64,000 bases of DNA from assembly GCA_947044405.1 (NCBI GenBank), contig CAMRHE010000359.1, positions 1,665,001 through 1,729,000 of the forward strand. Direction: 5' to 3'. The notes below the pieces were generated by a model. It had not been told where the DNA came from. It made no database searches and was given only the letters and a program-made list of their open reading frames with translations. Of the stretch, positions 27,800-39,007 are shown piece after piece; position 1 is the first letter of the stretch; every line of letters begins with the position of its first letter. This DNA comes from Leptodactylus fallax (taxonomy: Eukaryota > Chordata > Amphibia > Anura > Leptodactylidae). The position numbers and the translations under genes are program-made.

Positions 27800-28231
27800 T
27801 GTGACAATTTGGGGGGATTTAGCCTCAAAGGCGGCAGCCTCCTGGATTCCACAGTAGTGTTGGTGGTACTGGGTGCCGAAGAAGCAGTGTATCAGGCAGT
27901 GTAAATCCAAAGTAAATGGCTTTATTCAGCTTACTAATGGAACATGAACAAAAAAATAACAAATAGCCTAGCTCAGTCAGTCCTTTCAGGACCCCAGTCC
28001 TCTTGGGACAGACCGCCTTTTCTGTCTCCAGCTGGTTCCCCGACTACCTGCTCCCTGCAGGTCTCCACAGCACTCTCTCCTGCTGCACAAACTCTGTCTG
28101 TAGTTGGTGCCCCCCACCTATGGGTGTGGTGGAGGTGTTTTTCAATCCTGGTTTTGGGTCGCTCACTAGCGCCCTCTGGGTTCATACTCTCACATTGTAT
28201 ACAGAAAATTTGTACTATATTATTTTAATCA
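27800..28231 (-). repeat. LTR (3' LTR with respect to the minus-strand cargo)
   Basis: It matches the copy at 31670-32095 over its whole length with small differences, for example a short indel near 27955-27965. The poly(A) signal AATAAA lies on the minus strand at 27926-27921. The cargo frame ends inside this LTR. Confidence 0.88.
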
Positions 28232-30254
28232 GATAAACTTGTCCTGTGATTGTCCACATGTCCCAATCTGGCGGTCTCTTTTTCCAAATTCCGGTCAGTC
28301 GAGATTTCCATTTTTTCAGCACTTTAAATGCTACGCTAAGATCCTGGCCATTCTTTACAAAAACAAGTAATTCTTCATCGCCTTCAAAATTCGCCATACA
28401 GGGGATCACATCATTTTCATCATATTTCTCGCCATAGTCTTCAGCCATCCTATTGCATGACTTTGATCCCTTTAGTAAATAGCCATAAGAATTTTCATCT
28501 TCACCTATCATGAATCCACAGAAGCTCAGAGACCAACTAACACGTACTTCATGCACATCAATGTCTTTAGAGAATAAATGTTTCACGGGTACCTTTTCTG
28601 TAACCTTCATCTCAAAGCAAACTTTGCCATTCGAGACACTAGTTTCATCCAGTTTTTCATCTTCCTCTTCCACCAGTAGCTGTGGAGACTTAGACCTGCT
28701 GTATTTATTTTCTTCAATACACTCGAAGTAGCCACGGCCACGATCATCACGTGTTCCTTTCACACCACGTTTCTTATCCTTTTGATTTTTGCCATTACCA
28801 TCACTGGACAGATCACTCGTGTCTGTCTGACTTAAAGGCTCTGCTTCCTCGGCCTCTATGCTGGCAGCTTTCTCCAATTCTAACGCCTTCTGTAGTGCAC
28901 AAATCTCTGATTCCAGCTCCAGAACTTTCTTCATTGCCACATTTTTCTGCACAGCCTCCATCTCAGTTTTTATCAGTGCAACTTGCAGATCTTCCTCAAT
29001 CCTTCGCACTGCATCTTCTATGGCAGCAGATGTAGATGCCATCTCTTTATCCACCATGCCTCCTAGTTCTTCCTGCTTGACAACCAAGCTCTTAGGCCTC
29101 AACTCTTCTCCAAGTCCTAGGATATTTGGCAGTGTTCTTCTAACATTTGTCAGGTCAGCATCCATCAAAGACTGCTTATCCTTCAGCTCATTCAGATACT
29201 GTAAACTCTGGCTTCCACATTCCCTGCAGTTGTCTACAAGACGATCTCCATGGTCTGGTGGTGCCAAGTGAGACGTTGCACTGCCAGTTACAATTGTATC
29301 TGCTGTTAAGTGGGCAAACTCTATCAGTGCTCCAACTAAATCAGAGGCATCTGTCATTTTCTGTATGTATTGGGAGTGCCCATTCGAGAGGGAGGTTAAT
29401 GAGTCTATAGCAACTTTTGCTCGGTTTACCAAGTAATCTGGTGAACTAGTGCAGCGGATATGTAGAGGATCATCAAGTTTAGCAACTGCATCCTGGATTA
29501 TATTTTCTGCTTCCCCCACTGTTCCCTGAATTATATTGAATTCATCCTCCAACATCTTCTGACAAAGCTTCTGCTCATCTGCAGATTTTTTGTCAAGTCT
29601 TTCCTTCAAGTCCCGTATCTCAGTGGCTGTCTGATCTTGCTCTTGGTTGAATAAAGACTCTGTCTCTTGAGTCACGTTTTTCATGGATAACAGCTCTGAT
29701 TTTTTAGAGGTTAATAGGCTCTGCAACGAGTCCTTCTCAGCTTCTAGTGCTGCCAGCTTTGAAGATAGTGCAGATGCCGACTGTTCAGTATTGGATAAAG
29801 ACTGCTGCAATCGATCCAATTCTTCTCTTTTAGATTCAACTTCAGTTTTTAACTGTTCTATCTGAAAAGTGTGCTCTTCCAACTTTATTTCTGACTCATG
29901 CTTCACTTGATCCATCTGAAACTCCAGCTGTTCCTTGATGCGTGCAACTTCCTCCTGTTTGTCCACTTGCAGTTTTAGTTGAGCAGCAAGCATTTTTAGA
30001 TCTACAATCTGAGCAGGTAAATTGGACATGTTTTCCTCAAACTGAATCCTCAAGTCTTCTATCTGGAGGTTCAATTCTCTCTTGGCCTTTTCCAGCTTGT
30101 CATAGGCATTGGCTTTGTCCTCATGCAATGTCTGCACAGATTCCAGGTTTTTCTCAACTTCTTTGTGACTCTCCTGTAAAGTTTGTAAATTCTGAGCATG
30201 GACAGACAACATCTCCATCAATTCTTTGTCTTTATTTTGCACCAAGACAGACAA
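28215..30254 (-). CDS. Chimeric coiled-coil / HIP1R-like / hnRNP U SPRY-like protein
   Basis: One uninterrupted frame of 679 codons. Residues 1-220 are coiled coil; residues 48-58 ([11 protein letters not shown]) resemble a non-muscle myosin tail, low confidence. Residues about 225-421 match the central region of HIP1R, an endocytic clathrin/actin adaptor: [62 protein letters not shown]. It stops before the actin-binding THATCH domain. Residues about 492-645 match hnRNP U (nuclear RNA- and scaffold-binding): [27 protein letters not shown], then part of SPRY ([34 protein letters not shown]). About 40 residues of SPRY after the acidic EEEDE stretch are absent. No introns. The last codons and TAG lie in the LTR. 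The first Met is arbitrary, since homology continues upstream in broken frames. Whether it is expressed is unknown. Confidence 0.8.
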   Translation of the reverse strand: MSVLVQNKDKELMEMLSVHAQNLQTLQESHKEVEKNLESVQTLHEDKANAYDKLEKAKRELNLQIEDLRIQFEENMSNLPAQIVDLKMLAAQLKLQVDKQEEVARIKEQLEFQMDQVKHESEIKLEEHTFQIEQLKTEVESKREELDRLQQSLSNTEQSASALSSKLAALEAEKDSLQSLLTSKKSELLSMKNVTQETESLFNQEQDQTATEIRDLKERLDKKSADEQKLCQKMLEDEFNIIQGTVGEAENIIQDAVAKLDDPLHIRCTSSPDYLVNRAKVAIDSLTSLSNGHSQYIQKMTDASDLVGALIEFAHLTADTIVTGSATSHLAPPDHGDRLVDNCRECGSQSLQYLNELKDKQSLMDADLTNVRRTLPNILGLGEELRPKSLVVKQEELGGMVDKEMASTSAAIEDAVRRIEEDLQVALIKTEMEAVQKNVAMKKVLELESEICALQKALELEKAASIEAEEAEPLSQTDTSDLSSDGNGKNQKDKKRGVKGTRDDRGRGYFECIEENKYSRSKSPQLLVEEEDEKLDETSVSNGKVCFEMKVTEKVPVKHLFSKDIDVHEVRVSWSLSFCGFMIGEDENSYGYLLKGSKSCNRMAEDYGEKYDENDVIPCMANFEGDEELLVFVKNGQDLSVAFKVLKKWKSRLTGIWKKRPPDWDMWTITGQVYLIKII

Positions 30255-31195
30255 TTTCTCATTATCTTCACAAGATCCTGACAGCGTCCTCTCCAGAACT
30301 CCAGTTCTCTTTGTTCCAGAACTCCAGTTCTACTCTGACATTCCTCCACTTCATTGTTTAGGCGAACCTTCTTTAGTTCATGCAAGTTTTGCTCTCACTG
30401 CAATGTCTGCACCACAGATTCTAAATCACTCTCTTGGTCAGACACATATTTCCTCAGCTCTACAAGTTCATTTTCTTTATCAGTTAACACAGCCTAAAGT
30501 TTTTTACACTTCCTGACTTAGTCATCCAGACAGTCTGACTGACACTGCAAAAATTCACTTTTCTCACGTTTAGCAGTTTCAAGGTCATCTCTTAATTTTT
30601 CAATGACACTCTCTTTGGCAATGGAGTCTTGGACATGCTGCTCCTTTAAACCCTGCAATTGCTTCTCAAGCACTTACTTTTGCTCTACACTCTGTAGGAC
30701 TTTATTAGATAAAACGCATTTCATTTCTGCAAACTCCTTCTTAGTGACACAGTCCATTCCAGGCAAACCCAGCACCACATTTTCACAATGACTAGGATAT
30801 GAACTCTTCATAGAGTCAAGCTCTTTCTTTAACTTAAGGTTCTCTTTTTCTGATACCTCAAGTTGCCATTTCCAATCACATATTTCATCCTCATAAATGA
30901 ACCTGATGGTTTTAATCTCATCTTGAAGCTGCTGCACCATAATATTTTCTTCTTTGGCGCTTTCATGCACTTCAGTATGAGACATACAGTCAGCAGGGAC
31001 ATATTCATTCACAGAACAGAGGTGCTTCAGAAAAACTCCCATTATCTTTACTTGAACTCCACATGCTCTGTTCTGGGTTTTGTGTCTCTCTGCCTTGAGA
31101 CTGCTGCAGAGACACACTTGTGCACAGCTTTTCTGCTTTCTTACAAACTGAAATTTTCTTTTTCTTGCCCATGGTTTAATAACAAGATTACACAA
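30255..31195 (-). pseudogene. Upstream part of the cargo: coiled-coil sequence with stops and a frameshift
   Basis: The minus strand carries more coiled coil, including SEKENLKLKKELDSMK, CVTKKEFAEMKCVLSNK, then DLETAKREKSEFLQ and DKENELVELRKYVSDQESDL. It is interrupted by stop codons near 30676, 30520 and 30400, and by a 23-bp tandem duplication at 30293-30338. The high-coordinate end has an alternative start, MGKKKKISVCKK, in another frame near 31170. The parent gene is not assigned; it is host-like, not viral. It probably formed one long frame with the downstream CDS when the element was assembled. Confidence 0.6.
30293..30338. repeat. 23-bp tandem duplication inside the cargo
   Basis: CCAGAACTCCAGTTCT occurs at 30293-30308 and again at 30316-30331. 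The period of 23 is not a multiple of three, so the duplication breaks the reading frame just upstream of the 679-codon frame. Confidence 0.8.
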
Positions 31196-31669
31196 TATTC
31201 CACAGAAACCTTGGGTTCAACTGGCAGCAACTTTTTACTATCTTCTGCAGTCACATGTATTCACCAAACAGTTAACTTATGTGGCACTACAACAACCAGC
31301 ATTTTCTTCTGTCTTCCACAGAAAACACCAACATGGCACCATATCCTTTCACATAGACTGTTTGCAATATCCAGCTTCTACACACATTGCTTACTTTCTT
31401 GCCATCAGCAAGCACTTTACAGACTTCTGTGCCACAGTATACACAAAGTCCATTCCCTGGATTCCTCTTCCAGAGTTTTACTTTCACCAGTTTTTGCACA
31501 CAATTTGCTGTTTTGCAGTTCCACTCACCCCTCCTGGGTTTCTCACTTGAAAATCACAGACATCTTCCAGCTGTAGGCCACAATGCACATTTAGCAGTAC
31601 TGCAGTTACCCGACACTTGTCTTCCAGCACTTGCGTGGATCTCTTTATGTCCACATCCGAAGCACCATA
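31196..31669 (-). other. Leader between the 5' LTR and the cargo
   Basis: On the minus strand the LTR end GTCACA is followed by TA and then TGGTGCTTCGGATGTGG. A TGG start two bases inside the LTR is the expected place for a tRNA primer-binding site, but I cannot name a matching tRNA. A frame beginning in the LTR (31780-31484) runs through this leader without recognised motifs. Confidence 0.45.
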
Positions 31670-32095
31670 TGTGACAATTTGGGGGGATTTAGTTTCAAAG
31701 GCGGCAGCCTCCTGGATTCCACAGTGGTGTTGGTGGTACTGGGTGCCGAAGAAGCAGTGTATCAGGCAGTGTAAATCCAAAGTAAATGGCTTTATTCAGC
31801 TTACTAATGGAACATGAACAAAAAAATAAACAGCCTAGCTCAGTCAGTCCTTTCAGGACCCCAGTCCTCTTGGGACAGACCGCTTTGTCTGTCCAACTGG
31901 TTCCCCGACTACCTGCTTCCTGCAGGTCTCCACAGCACTCTCTCCTGCTGCACACACTCCGTCTGGAGTTGGTGCCCCCCACCTATGGGTGTGGCTGAGG
32001 TGTTTTTCAATCCTGGTTTTGGGTCGCTCACTAGCGCCCTCTGGGTTCATACTCTCACATTGTATACAGAAAATTTGTACTACATTATTTTATCA
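31670..32095 (-). repeat. LTR (5' LTR with respect to the minus-strand cargo)
   Basis: The direct partner of 27800-28231. Starts TGATAAAATAATGTAGTAC and ends GTCACA on the minus strand. AATAAA at 31796-31791 (minus). It would hold the promoter driving the cargo, but no TATA box is evident. Confidence 0.88.
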
Positions 32096-34085
32096 TTTGC
32101 CATGTGGATAGTGCAGCATCCCAAAGTGTCACTGCTTATATTGTCTTTATTTTATGTGTCTCTGGTTGTGTTATGTGTATGTGTTTTGTATATATTTGCA
32201 GCATGCCTTATGTGTTATTCCCCTTGGTTTACCCCACTGTTGGTCACCCCTTCACTTGGTTCATACCTTCAATCACAGGCCATTGGGAGAGTTTTGGGAG
32301 TCAAAAGTCTCTATAGGACCATTAGGGCCTGAGTAGTAGTAGTAGACATTGTTGTTAGCAGTAAGTGTTGGCACTGTGTCTTGCAGCTCTTAACAGCCCC
32401 TGAGGGAGAGGAGATATACAGCCCAGTGCTCTGCCAGATACAGCCCTGAGATAGGGTCATCAACCTGTCTGCTGAACAGATCTTATGTCAGGAGGAGAAG
32501 GAGTCACATCTGCCAGGAACTATATTCCATGACCCACCTCATAAGATATCTGGGCCCAAGGGACTTCTTTGCTGCCAGCTTTCAGACCCATCTACTGGCT
32601 GAGGATAGGCTTGATATAGAGTTGTTGGAGAGGAGAACAAGGCACCTACCACCAATCAGTCTGGACATCCATCATCCCCAAGCCTGAGTGAAACCAACAG
32701 TTGGGAGACTACAACCCCCATCGGGAAGCTGTACCTGTTCAGAGTTTTACAGTTTGCCAAAGTAAAGTTATTCTGTTTAACTGAATCACTTCCTCCTGAG
32801 GCATTCCTGCATTCACCATCAGGGCCCTTCTGAACACCATTAGACTGCTCTGGGTAAGAGAGGACCCCTCTCCAACTGGAATCGTCCTGGGGAAACTACT
32901 ACCACCACCATCAGGTTGTACAGCAGGCCCCCCCTTGTCAGTGTCTGGTCTAGAAGGAGTGCTGCAGGAGTTTCGGTTGAGGGCACTATCTGGTGACATC
33001 CCTACAGCCAGTACTACTCCCATCCTCTGGTTCCCTCCATCTGGGTTGCGGCAATAGCTTGCTATAAATTGTAGCTTTATCAATACAACTATTTCTGATA
33101 TACAGTAATATACAAGGGGAGTTTGCTTCTTACATCTAGAAAAAGCTATATTATCCCCTTAATTTATATATATATATATATATATATACTGTATATATAT
33201 AATTCTTTATAAGAGAACATCCTTAAATAATAGCTGAACTGTATTAATCGAGAGCACTTTGACAATTTACAATGCATGAATAAAGGCTCTGGGTCTTGAA
33301 TGTTCTGGAGTTTTTTTCAATTTTTTTTTTTTTCAATTTTTTTTTTTTTCTAATTTTAAAATTCATTGCTCTAGCAAACAGCCGGAGATACCATGTATGA
33401 AGTTTTTATGATCAAGGAATTTTTTCCCTTGAGGGCGTACAAGCTAATGAACTCACGCTGTATGACCACTGCAGCCATTTATGTATAATAGGGGATTATT
33501 ACACCATTTACATTTGGCAGAATGAGAAAAGGACAAATTGTTCTCAAAGACGTCAGCCACCTACCAACGCATTTTCAGTTTACTCTTCTTTTTAGCCAAG
33601 TATGCTTCTTGTAAAAACTTCAGTTTTTAACCTCTATAATCCCAGAAGGCATATAAGAAGAACAATAATATGCTAACTGTGAAAGGAAATAAAATTGTGT
33701 TATTATTTTTTTCCCCCCAGGATATAACATTGAAGACCTAGCCTTAAGACACAGCATCAAAACAAGATCAGTGACGTCTTATGCCTGTGGTCCTCACTAA
33801 ACATAAGACTGTAGGAACAATATCCATTTTTACAGAACCCCATCAGTTGCAGAACCAGACACAGTTATATCCAAATGAATAGGGATGTGCCTGGTACTGC
33901 AACCCAGCACACTCAAGTCAATGGGGCTGATTTAAGTAGAGCTGCAGTACCTGCAGTACCAGACATAGCCAGACTTATTTAAATGTTGTTGTGCCAGGTT
34001 ATGCTGATCAATAGGGGTGATGGGGGTGGCAGCCATTGCAGATATAATATGGTGATCTGGCTGTAGTCCATATATACAACTTAGG
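32096..34085. other. Unassigned sequence
   Basis: No gene recognised. It contains a (TA)n tract at 33164-33201 and T-rich CAATTTTT repeats at about 33312-33352. Confidence 0.5.
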
Positions 34086-34312
34086 CTAGGTTCACGCCTG
34101 CGCCCGAATACTGTTACAGGGATTCGGTCCCCCATTCTGCTTGAAAAATGCGGAGAGAAAAATCCTACAAATAAGACTTTTCTCTCTGCATTTTTCGGGT
34201 GGAAACCCGACCGACCCCATTATAGTCTATAGGGTCTACAGGTTTCCGCAGGTAACCGCTTTTTAAGAGGATTGGACCCAAAGAATGGAAACTGGGCGCA
34301 GGTGTGTACCTA
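34086..34312. mobile_element. 227-bp foldback MITE
   Basis: The ends TAGGTTCACGCCTGCGCCC and GGGCGCAGGTGTGTACCTA are inverse of each other. Internal self-complementary pairs include GCGGAGAGAAAA with TTTTCTCTCTGC. No coding sequence. Confidence 0.75.
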
Positions 34313-34857
34313 GAGTCAGGTGTATCCGTGCACTCAGTCTATCAATGGTACCCCATCCTGCTGCTACCCCCAATTATAAAATATATAATATACCCCCCCA
34401 TAATGTTAAATACCCTCAAGTGCATCTTTAAATTAATAACTTCCCTGTATACTCCCTGTAAATAGTGCCCCTTATTAATAATGCCCCAGATGTTTCCTAA
34501 TTGAAAAGGGAAAAAAAAAAAAACAAGGGAAAAAAAATGATTGGGGTTTCAATACCCGGAACCCCCAGGATCAGCTGTTTGAATGAACCATGGTACCTGT
34601 GTAAGCGCCGTGACCACTTCTCTGTTTACATAGTGTCATTCTTTTCATAGCGGCCATGTAATGTAACTACAACCTCATCCTATACATGTCTATGTGACAA
34701 GGCTGGAATGACATCACACGGTCACTATAAACAGACAGCGTGTAATATATACAGGTGCCATAGCCCCTTCATACAGCTGATCAGTGGGGAATCACTTATC
34801 TCTTATTGATGATTTATTCTGAGGATAGATCATCAATAAAAATGAGCTGGAAAACGC
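34313..34857. other. Unassigned sequence
   Basis: No gene. It is rich in CCCC(T/A)TAATAAT-like low-complexity sequence at 34370-34500, similar in flavour to 35446-35760. Confidence 0.45.
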
Positions 34858-35444
34858 CTTAAGGCCAAGGCCCCACGTGCCGTCCCGCAGCAAAAAAACA
34901 GCTGCGGGGAAAACCGCGGCAGCGACGCATCGCGGTTCTTCCTGCAGCACTTTGCACAGAATGTTTGCAGAGGTTTCCTCTGTGGACTTTCTGCTTCAAT
35001 TATATCTATAGGGAAACCTCCGGCGTTTCCATAGGTATAATTGACATGCTGCGATTTCCAAAACTGCGACTGTTTTGGAAATTGCAGTGTTTTCGCTGCG
35101 CATATTTTACTACAAAGTGGGGATGGAATGGGGCCCCATGTGACGAAAACCCACATAAAAAAACGTGGCATTCTAGCAAATCCCATCCACACAATGCGGA
35201 AAAATACGTGCAGCAGGCGCACTGCGATTTCCAGAACTGTTGCAGTTTTGGAAATTGCAGCATGTCAATTATACCTATGGAAACACCAGTGGTTTCCATA
35301 TAGATGTATTGAAAATAGAAAGTCCACAGGGGAAACTTCTGCGGACCTTCTGTGAAAAGCGCTGCAGGAAAAACCAATGTTACCGCCATGGTTTCTCCTC
35401 CAGTGCTTTTTTTGCTGCAGCCCGCTACGTGAGGCCTTAGTCTT
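34858..35444. mobile_element. Foldback repeat, CCCCACGT family, 587 bp
   Basis: Left end AAGGCCAAGGCCCCACGTGC; right end GCTACGTGAGGCCTTAGTCT. The interior alternates inverted modules (AATTGCAGTG, GAAACCTC, CTGCGATTTCC). Several long frames cross it on both strands, but this is a consequence of the repeat. Confidence 0.75.
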
Positions 35445-35445
35445 A

Positions 35446-36121
35446 ATAAAGCCCAAGTGCCACGTTCATTAAATTAATTGACCCTCATATTATGCCCCTG
35501 ATTCCCCCTGACATAAATACTGCACCTCTAATGACCCCTTATATCAATAATCACCCCCTTATGTTCATAATGCCTCCTAATATAAATGATGCCCCCTAAT
35601 GGCCCCTTATATAAATAACCTCCCCCTTGTATTAATAATACTCCCCAATAACCCTTATATAAATGACCCCCCATCGTCATAATGCCCCCTAATGAATTCT
35701 CTCTTTATAGTTATATTTCCCCCTCCTAACCACCCCTTATACTATTAATATACCCACAAAAAAAAAGTCATACTCACCTGTGATGATGATGAATGGAGCC
35801 GCCGGCGCTTCCTCCTTGTCCACGCACAGGACGTCTGTGTCTGAGCACGGGCGGCGCGATATTATGACGTCATCGCGCTGCCCATGCTGAGAAGCAGTCA
35901 TCAGTCTGTGGTCTCGGCATCTTGTAAACCGCAAGCCTGTATTGGCTTGCGGTTTACAATACTGGTAAGTTGAAGGTTACGTTTTAACTAGATCGGTGTC
36001 TGCAGACACCGATCTGGTTAGAAATAAAAGATGTATTAATGGCGGCCCCCGGGTGGGCCCCCAAAAATTCAGTGGGTCCGGGGCAGCTGCCCCCTCTGCC
36101 CCCCCACTAGCTACGCCTCTG
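35446..36121. mobile_element. hAT-like non-autonomous element with CCCCTTATAT repeats
   Basis: The right end, read on the minus strand, starts CAGAGGCGTAGCTAGTGGGG, close to the CAGTGGCGTAACTAGG terminus seen at 58171. The left half holds irregular tandem units of TAATGCCCCCTAATG / CCCCTTATATAAAT. Two hairpins lie at 35920-35963 (GTAAACCGCAAGCC with its inverse) and 35990-36018 (GATCGGTGTCTGCAGACACC). The left terminus is undefined. Confidence 0.5.
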
Positions 36122-36496
36122 ACCCACACTCATGTACCCATACTCATAGGGATCAACATCCCTACTGATGAATCATTGCCCTCTAAGCTTCTAAACTATC
36201 TCTTCACCTTACTCCTCAATGTAATCTTTATTCACTTCAGGTCTGCTCACTACCCTAATTTACCCTCTTTCTCTAGTAATCATAAAGTTCTCTTTGAAAC
36301 TTCTACCTCTTATATTGATCCCAAAGATATCATTTATGGGTCTCTGTACCCATGGCCATTTTTCCCAAGGACAAGATTTACAACATTTACCAGTTTGCTT
36401 ATGTTTTGCTTCAACAACAGTCCATGGCACATGCATAACCTGACTTGGCCACAGATACTTCTAAACTATGAAGGAATTTATTAAGACTTGCAAATC
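36122..36496. other. Unassigned sequence
   Basis: A frame crosses this stretch without recognisable motifs. No repeat ends seen. Confidence 0.4.
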
Positions 36497-36663
36497 CCAG
36501 CCAGGTGCACAACTCACTATAATTACTAAGAGGCTCCGGTCTCTTAGTAATTCGAGCGCATGTAGATATGTCTGGTCTCAGATCTACGTGAGTCAGGTAC
36601 TGGCGTAGATTTGCGATATTACTGTACCAGTTTTCAGACGTGAGTTATAGTAAACCTGGCTGA
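36497..36663. repeat. 167-bp foldback MITE
   Basis: CAGCCAGGTGCACAACTCAC and GTGAGTTATAGTAAACCTGGCTG form the outer arms; inner segments CTACGTGAGTCAGGTACTGG pair less well. No coding sequence. Confidence 0.65.
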
Positions 36664-39007
36664 CCACAGCGTCCCTGTCCTGCTACACCCACTGTCTGAA
36701 AAGGTGTCGAGTGAGGGCAGAGGTTGAGATACGCCACAGTGCACCAAAAATACACCAAGTTGAGGGGGATTTCTGGCCACTTTTGAGGTGCCTATGCACT
36801 TTATATGTGAGTCGACACAGATACATGGTTGCATACTGTAACTGGTACATGCAGCTTTATTTACATTCCTCACATTGTACATACTGTGACAATGTAACTG
36901 CTGGAGTGACATATTTATGCCACTACAGTTATAGGAAAAGCAGTGTGGAGGAGAAGAGTCTGGGAAAGTTGGGTGTTCATTTGAATCTGCAGACAAATGG
37001 CTGTTAATGAGGCTCTATAACTAATGAACGTTGAAGGACTCTATAACTAATTTGTTAACCCTTCAAAAGCTGAAGCTAAGTTGGGAGCATTTGAAAGACA
37101 TATAACGCTGTATATGGTTGTACAAAGTCATAACTTATTGTTTGAAATTGATGCTATTCTCAAGTCTGATAACTCTATTTTGCAAGTTTTCTGCTGTTAA
37201 TGCTTCTTTATGAAGACGACTTCAGATTCAGCATTTTCTCTTACGTATGAGTAGACCTTTAAGATTGGTAGTCAATATCTACAGTAAGTTGCAATGATTT
37301 CTAATCTAACAAAACCATTCTCTTCCATCCTGACAATTGCCAAATGTTTCCTATCTCATGGCACCTCATTAATGAATTTACAGGGATGCCAGTTAATTAA
37401 TTTCATAAATCAATCTATATGTCTCAATATGTTATAATCCCTAAGTAAAGGACAGGTAACATTTTACAATCCAGCTGCTTTTACACTATATGATACTCAG
37501 CTTGAGTTAACGTCAAGTGCTAGTCAATAGAGAAGTCGATAAAAAAGCCTGCAGGGTGCGGCCAGGGCATCGCATGACAATTACCATAGTTCATTTCAAC
37601 AGGAAGTTATTTTCCATTTCTAGCAAATATAACTACTATTATACACACCTGACATTTTTATTTTATTTTTAATTCTTAGGCTTGCAAGAATTTCGCAGAA
37701 AACAGAAATGGCACCATGATTAGAAACAATTATTACAACGTATTAACAATTTTGGAAAAACTCTCTGAAATACAGATAACCATAGGTAAGTGAAGGGTAA
37801 GTGAAAAATCAAAATGGCCAAAACTATATATTTTTTTTTTTTTTTCCGTTTCTCTTGACATGAAAAATTGAATATAAATTGGTCAATAAATGAGACATTC
37901 TCCAATATGGTATAAATAAAAACTACAACCTGTCCCACAGCAACGAGATTTATATAGTCTTTTACAACTCTCTATATGGAAATATAAAAAAGTTATCGTT
38001 ATCACAATATGGCGAATTTTTGTAAAAGCGTTACATACCTTTATATTGTAACATATAAGAGACATGTACAGACTCGGGTGTCACTCACATGTCTACATGC
38101 AGGGGTGCTCAGCTCACTTGGCACGATAAGGAAAGGGATTTAACTAACATTACAGCACACTGAAAAGACCGCTAATTTTTTTTAAGAACAAGAGGTCTAA
38201 ATAATACACTGTATGTGGTAGCTGCTTTTGGAAATAGTGGATAATCTTGTTGTCAGACACATCTCTAACAGATGAGCTTTAGCTCTATAGCATTTTAACT
38301 TTAGTGGACAATTACCTTTTCTACTGAACAATGCCTGTTATAAAGACAAAATTTCTCAGATTGAACGTTACCAGAGCGGTCTGTGCGAAGACTTAAAGTG
38401 GTTGTCTGACATACCTTTTAACGTTTCACAGTGCTTCTGAAGGGGCCAAGAACAAAAAATGTATCCACCACTTCCTGTCTTCCTGGTACCCTGTTTTAAG
38501 CTGTGGAAGAAGTGGTCTTCAGGTATCTTGGCTGTTTGTGCCAGATGACGCTGCAGCCAATCACAGGCCTCATCTGTATCCCATTTACTAACACCACATC
38601 ACAACAGACATATGCAGTTTGTAAATAGGTCACTGCTTATGCTATGACTGGGTGACTTGCTGTAGTGGTCACCTAGCACAAATGGGATGTCCCTGCTGGG
38701 AGATCTGTATACAGAAGAACAGAGATGCTGCCACTGGACACACAAGAGGTAAAGTTTTTTTTTTTTTTTTAATTTTAAATATTATGGAGGGTTTATTAAG
38801 AAAACTATTTTTTGTATGCTGGTCAGAATCTAAACCCACTGGCATAAGACATGCTACAACTGTTAAGAGGCACACACTTCTCAAAGATTGTGGCATATCT
38901 CAGTCCATCCATATGCCAGAAACCTACTTCAGCCAGGAAAAGTGGTGACAGCTGGGCAAATCCATTAAAAAATTTCACATTTTTTCACAAACCCGTGTAC
39001 AGAAAAC
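36664..39007. other. Unassigned sequence
   Basis: No gene recognised. TTAAAGTGGTTGTCTGAC at 38393 looks like a lone TTAA MITE end. T-runs lie near 37832 and 38757. Confidence 0.45.

Larger units (their letters stand above)
27800..32095 (-). mobile_element. LTR-flanked element carrying captured host coding sequence
   Basis: Two directly repeated ~430-bp sequences, 27800-28231 and 31670-32095, enclose 3.4 kb. On the minus strand each begins TGAT and ends GTCACA, so they follow the TG...CA rule of LTRs. Each contains AATAAA. By eye they differ at roughly 15-20 positions. The interior has no gag, protease, integrase or reverse transcriptase that I can recognise; it is host-like coiled-coil, HIP1R-like and hnRNP U-like coding sequence without introns. 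The element is therefore non-autonomous and resembles a transducing retroelement. Flanking bases (GCTGT left, TTTGC right) do not form a clear target duplication. Confidence 0.85.

Noticed and set aside
27973..28236. Frames of 70-94 codons within the left LTR on both strands
   Set aside because: The same frames recur in the right LTR (31786-32332), and both strands are open; they reflect LTR sequence, not a protein family.
28246..30361. Plus-strand frames of 60-139 codons opposite the HIP1R/hnRNP U frame
   Set aside because: They are antisense to a frame with clear protein homology and contain no motifs.
34833..35456. Several overlapping frames of 60-130 codons
   Set aside because: They occur on both strands of a palindromic MITE and mirror each other.
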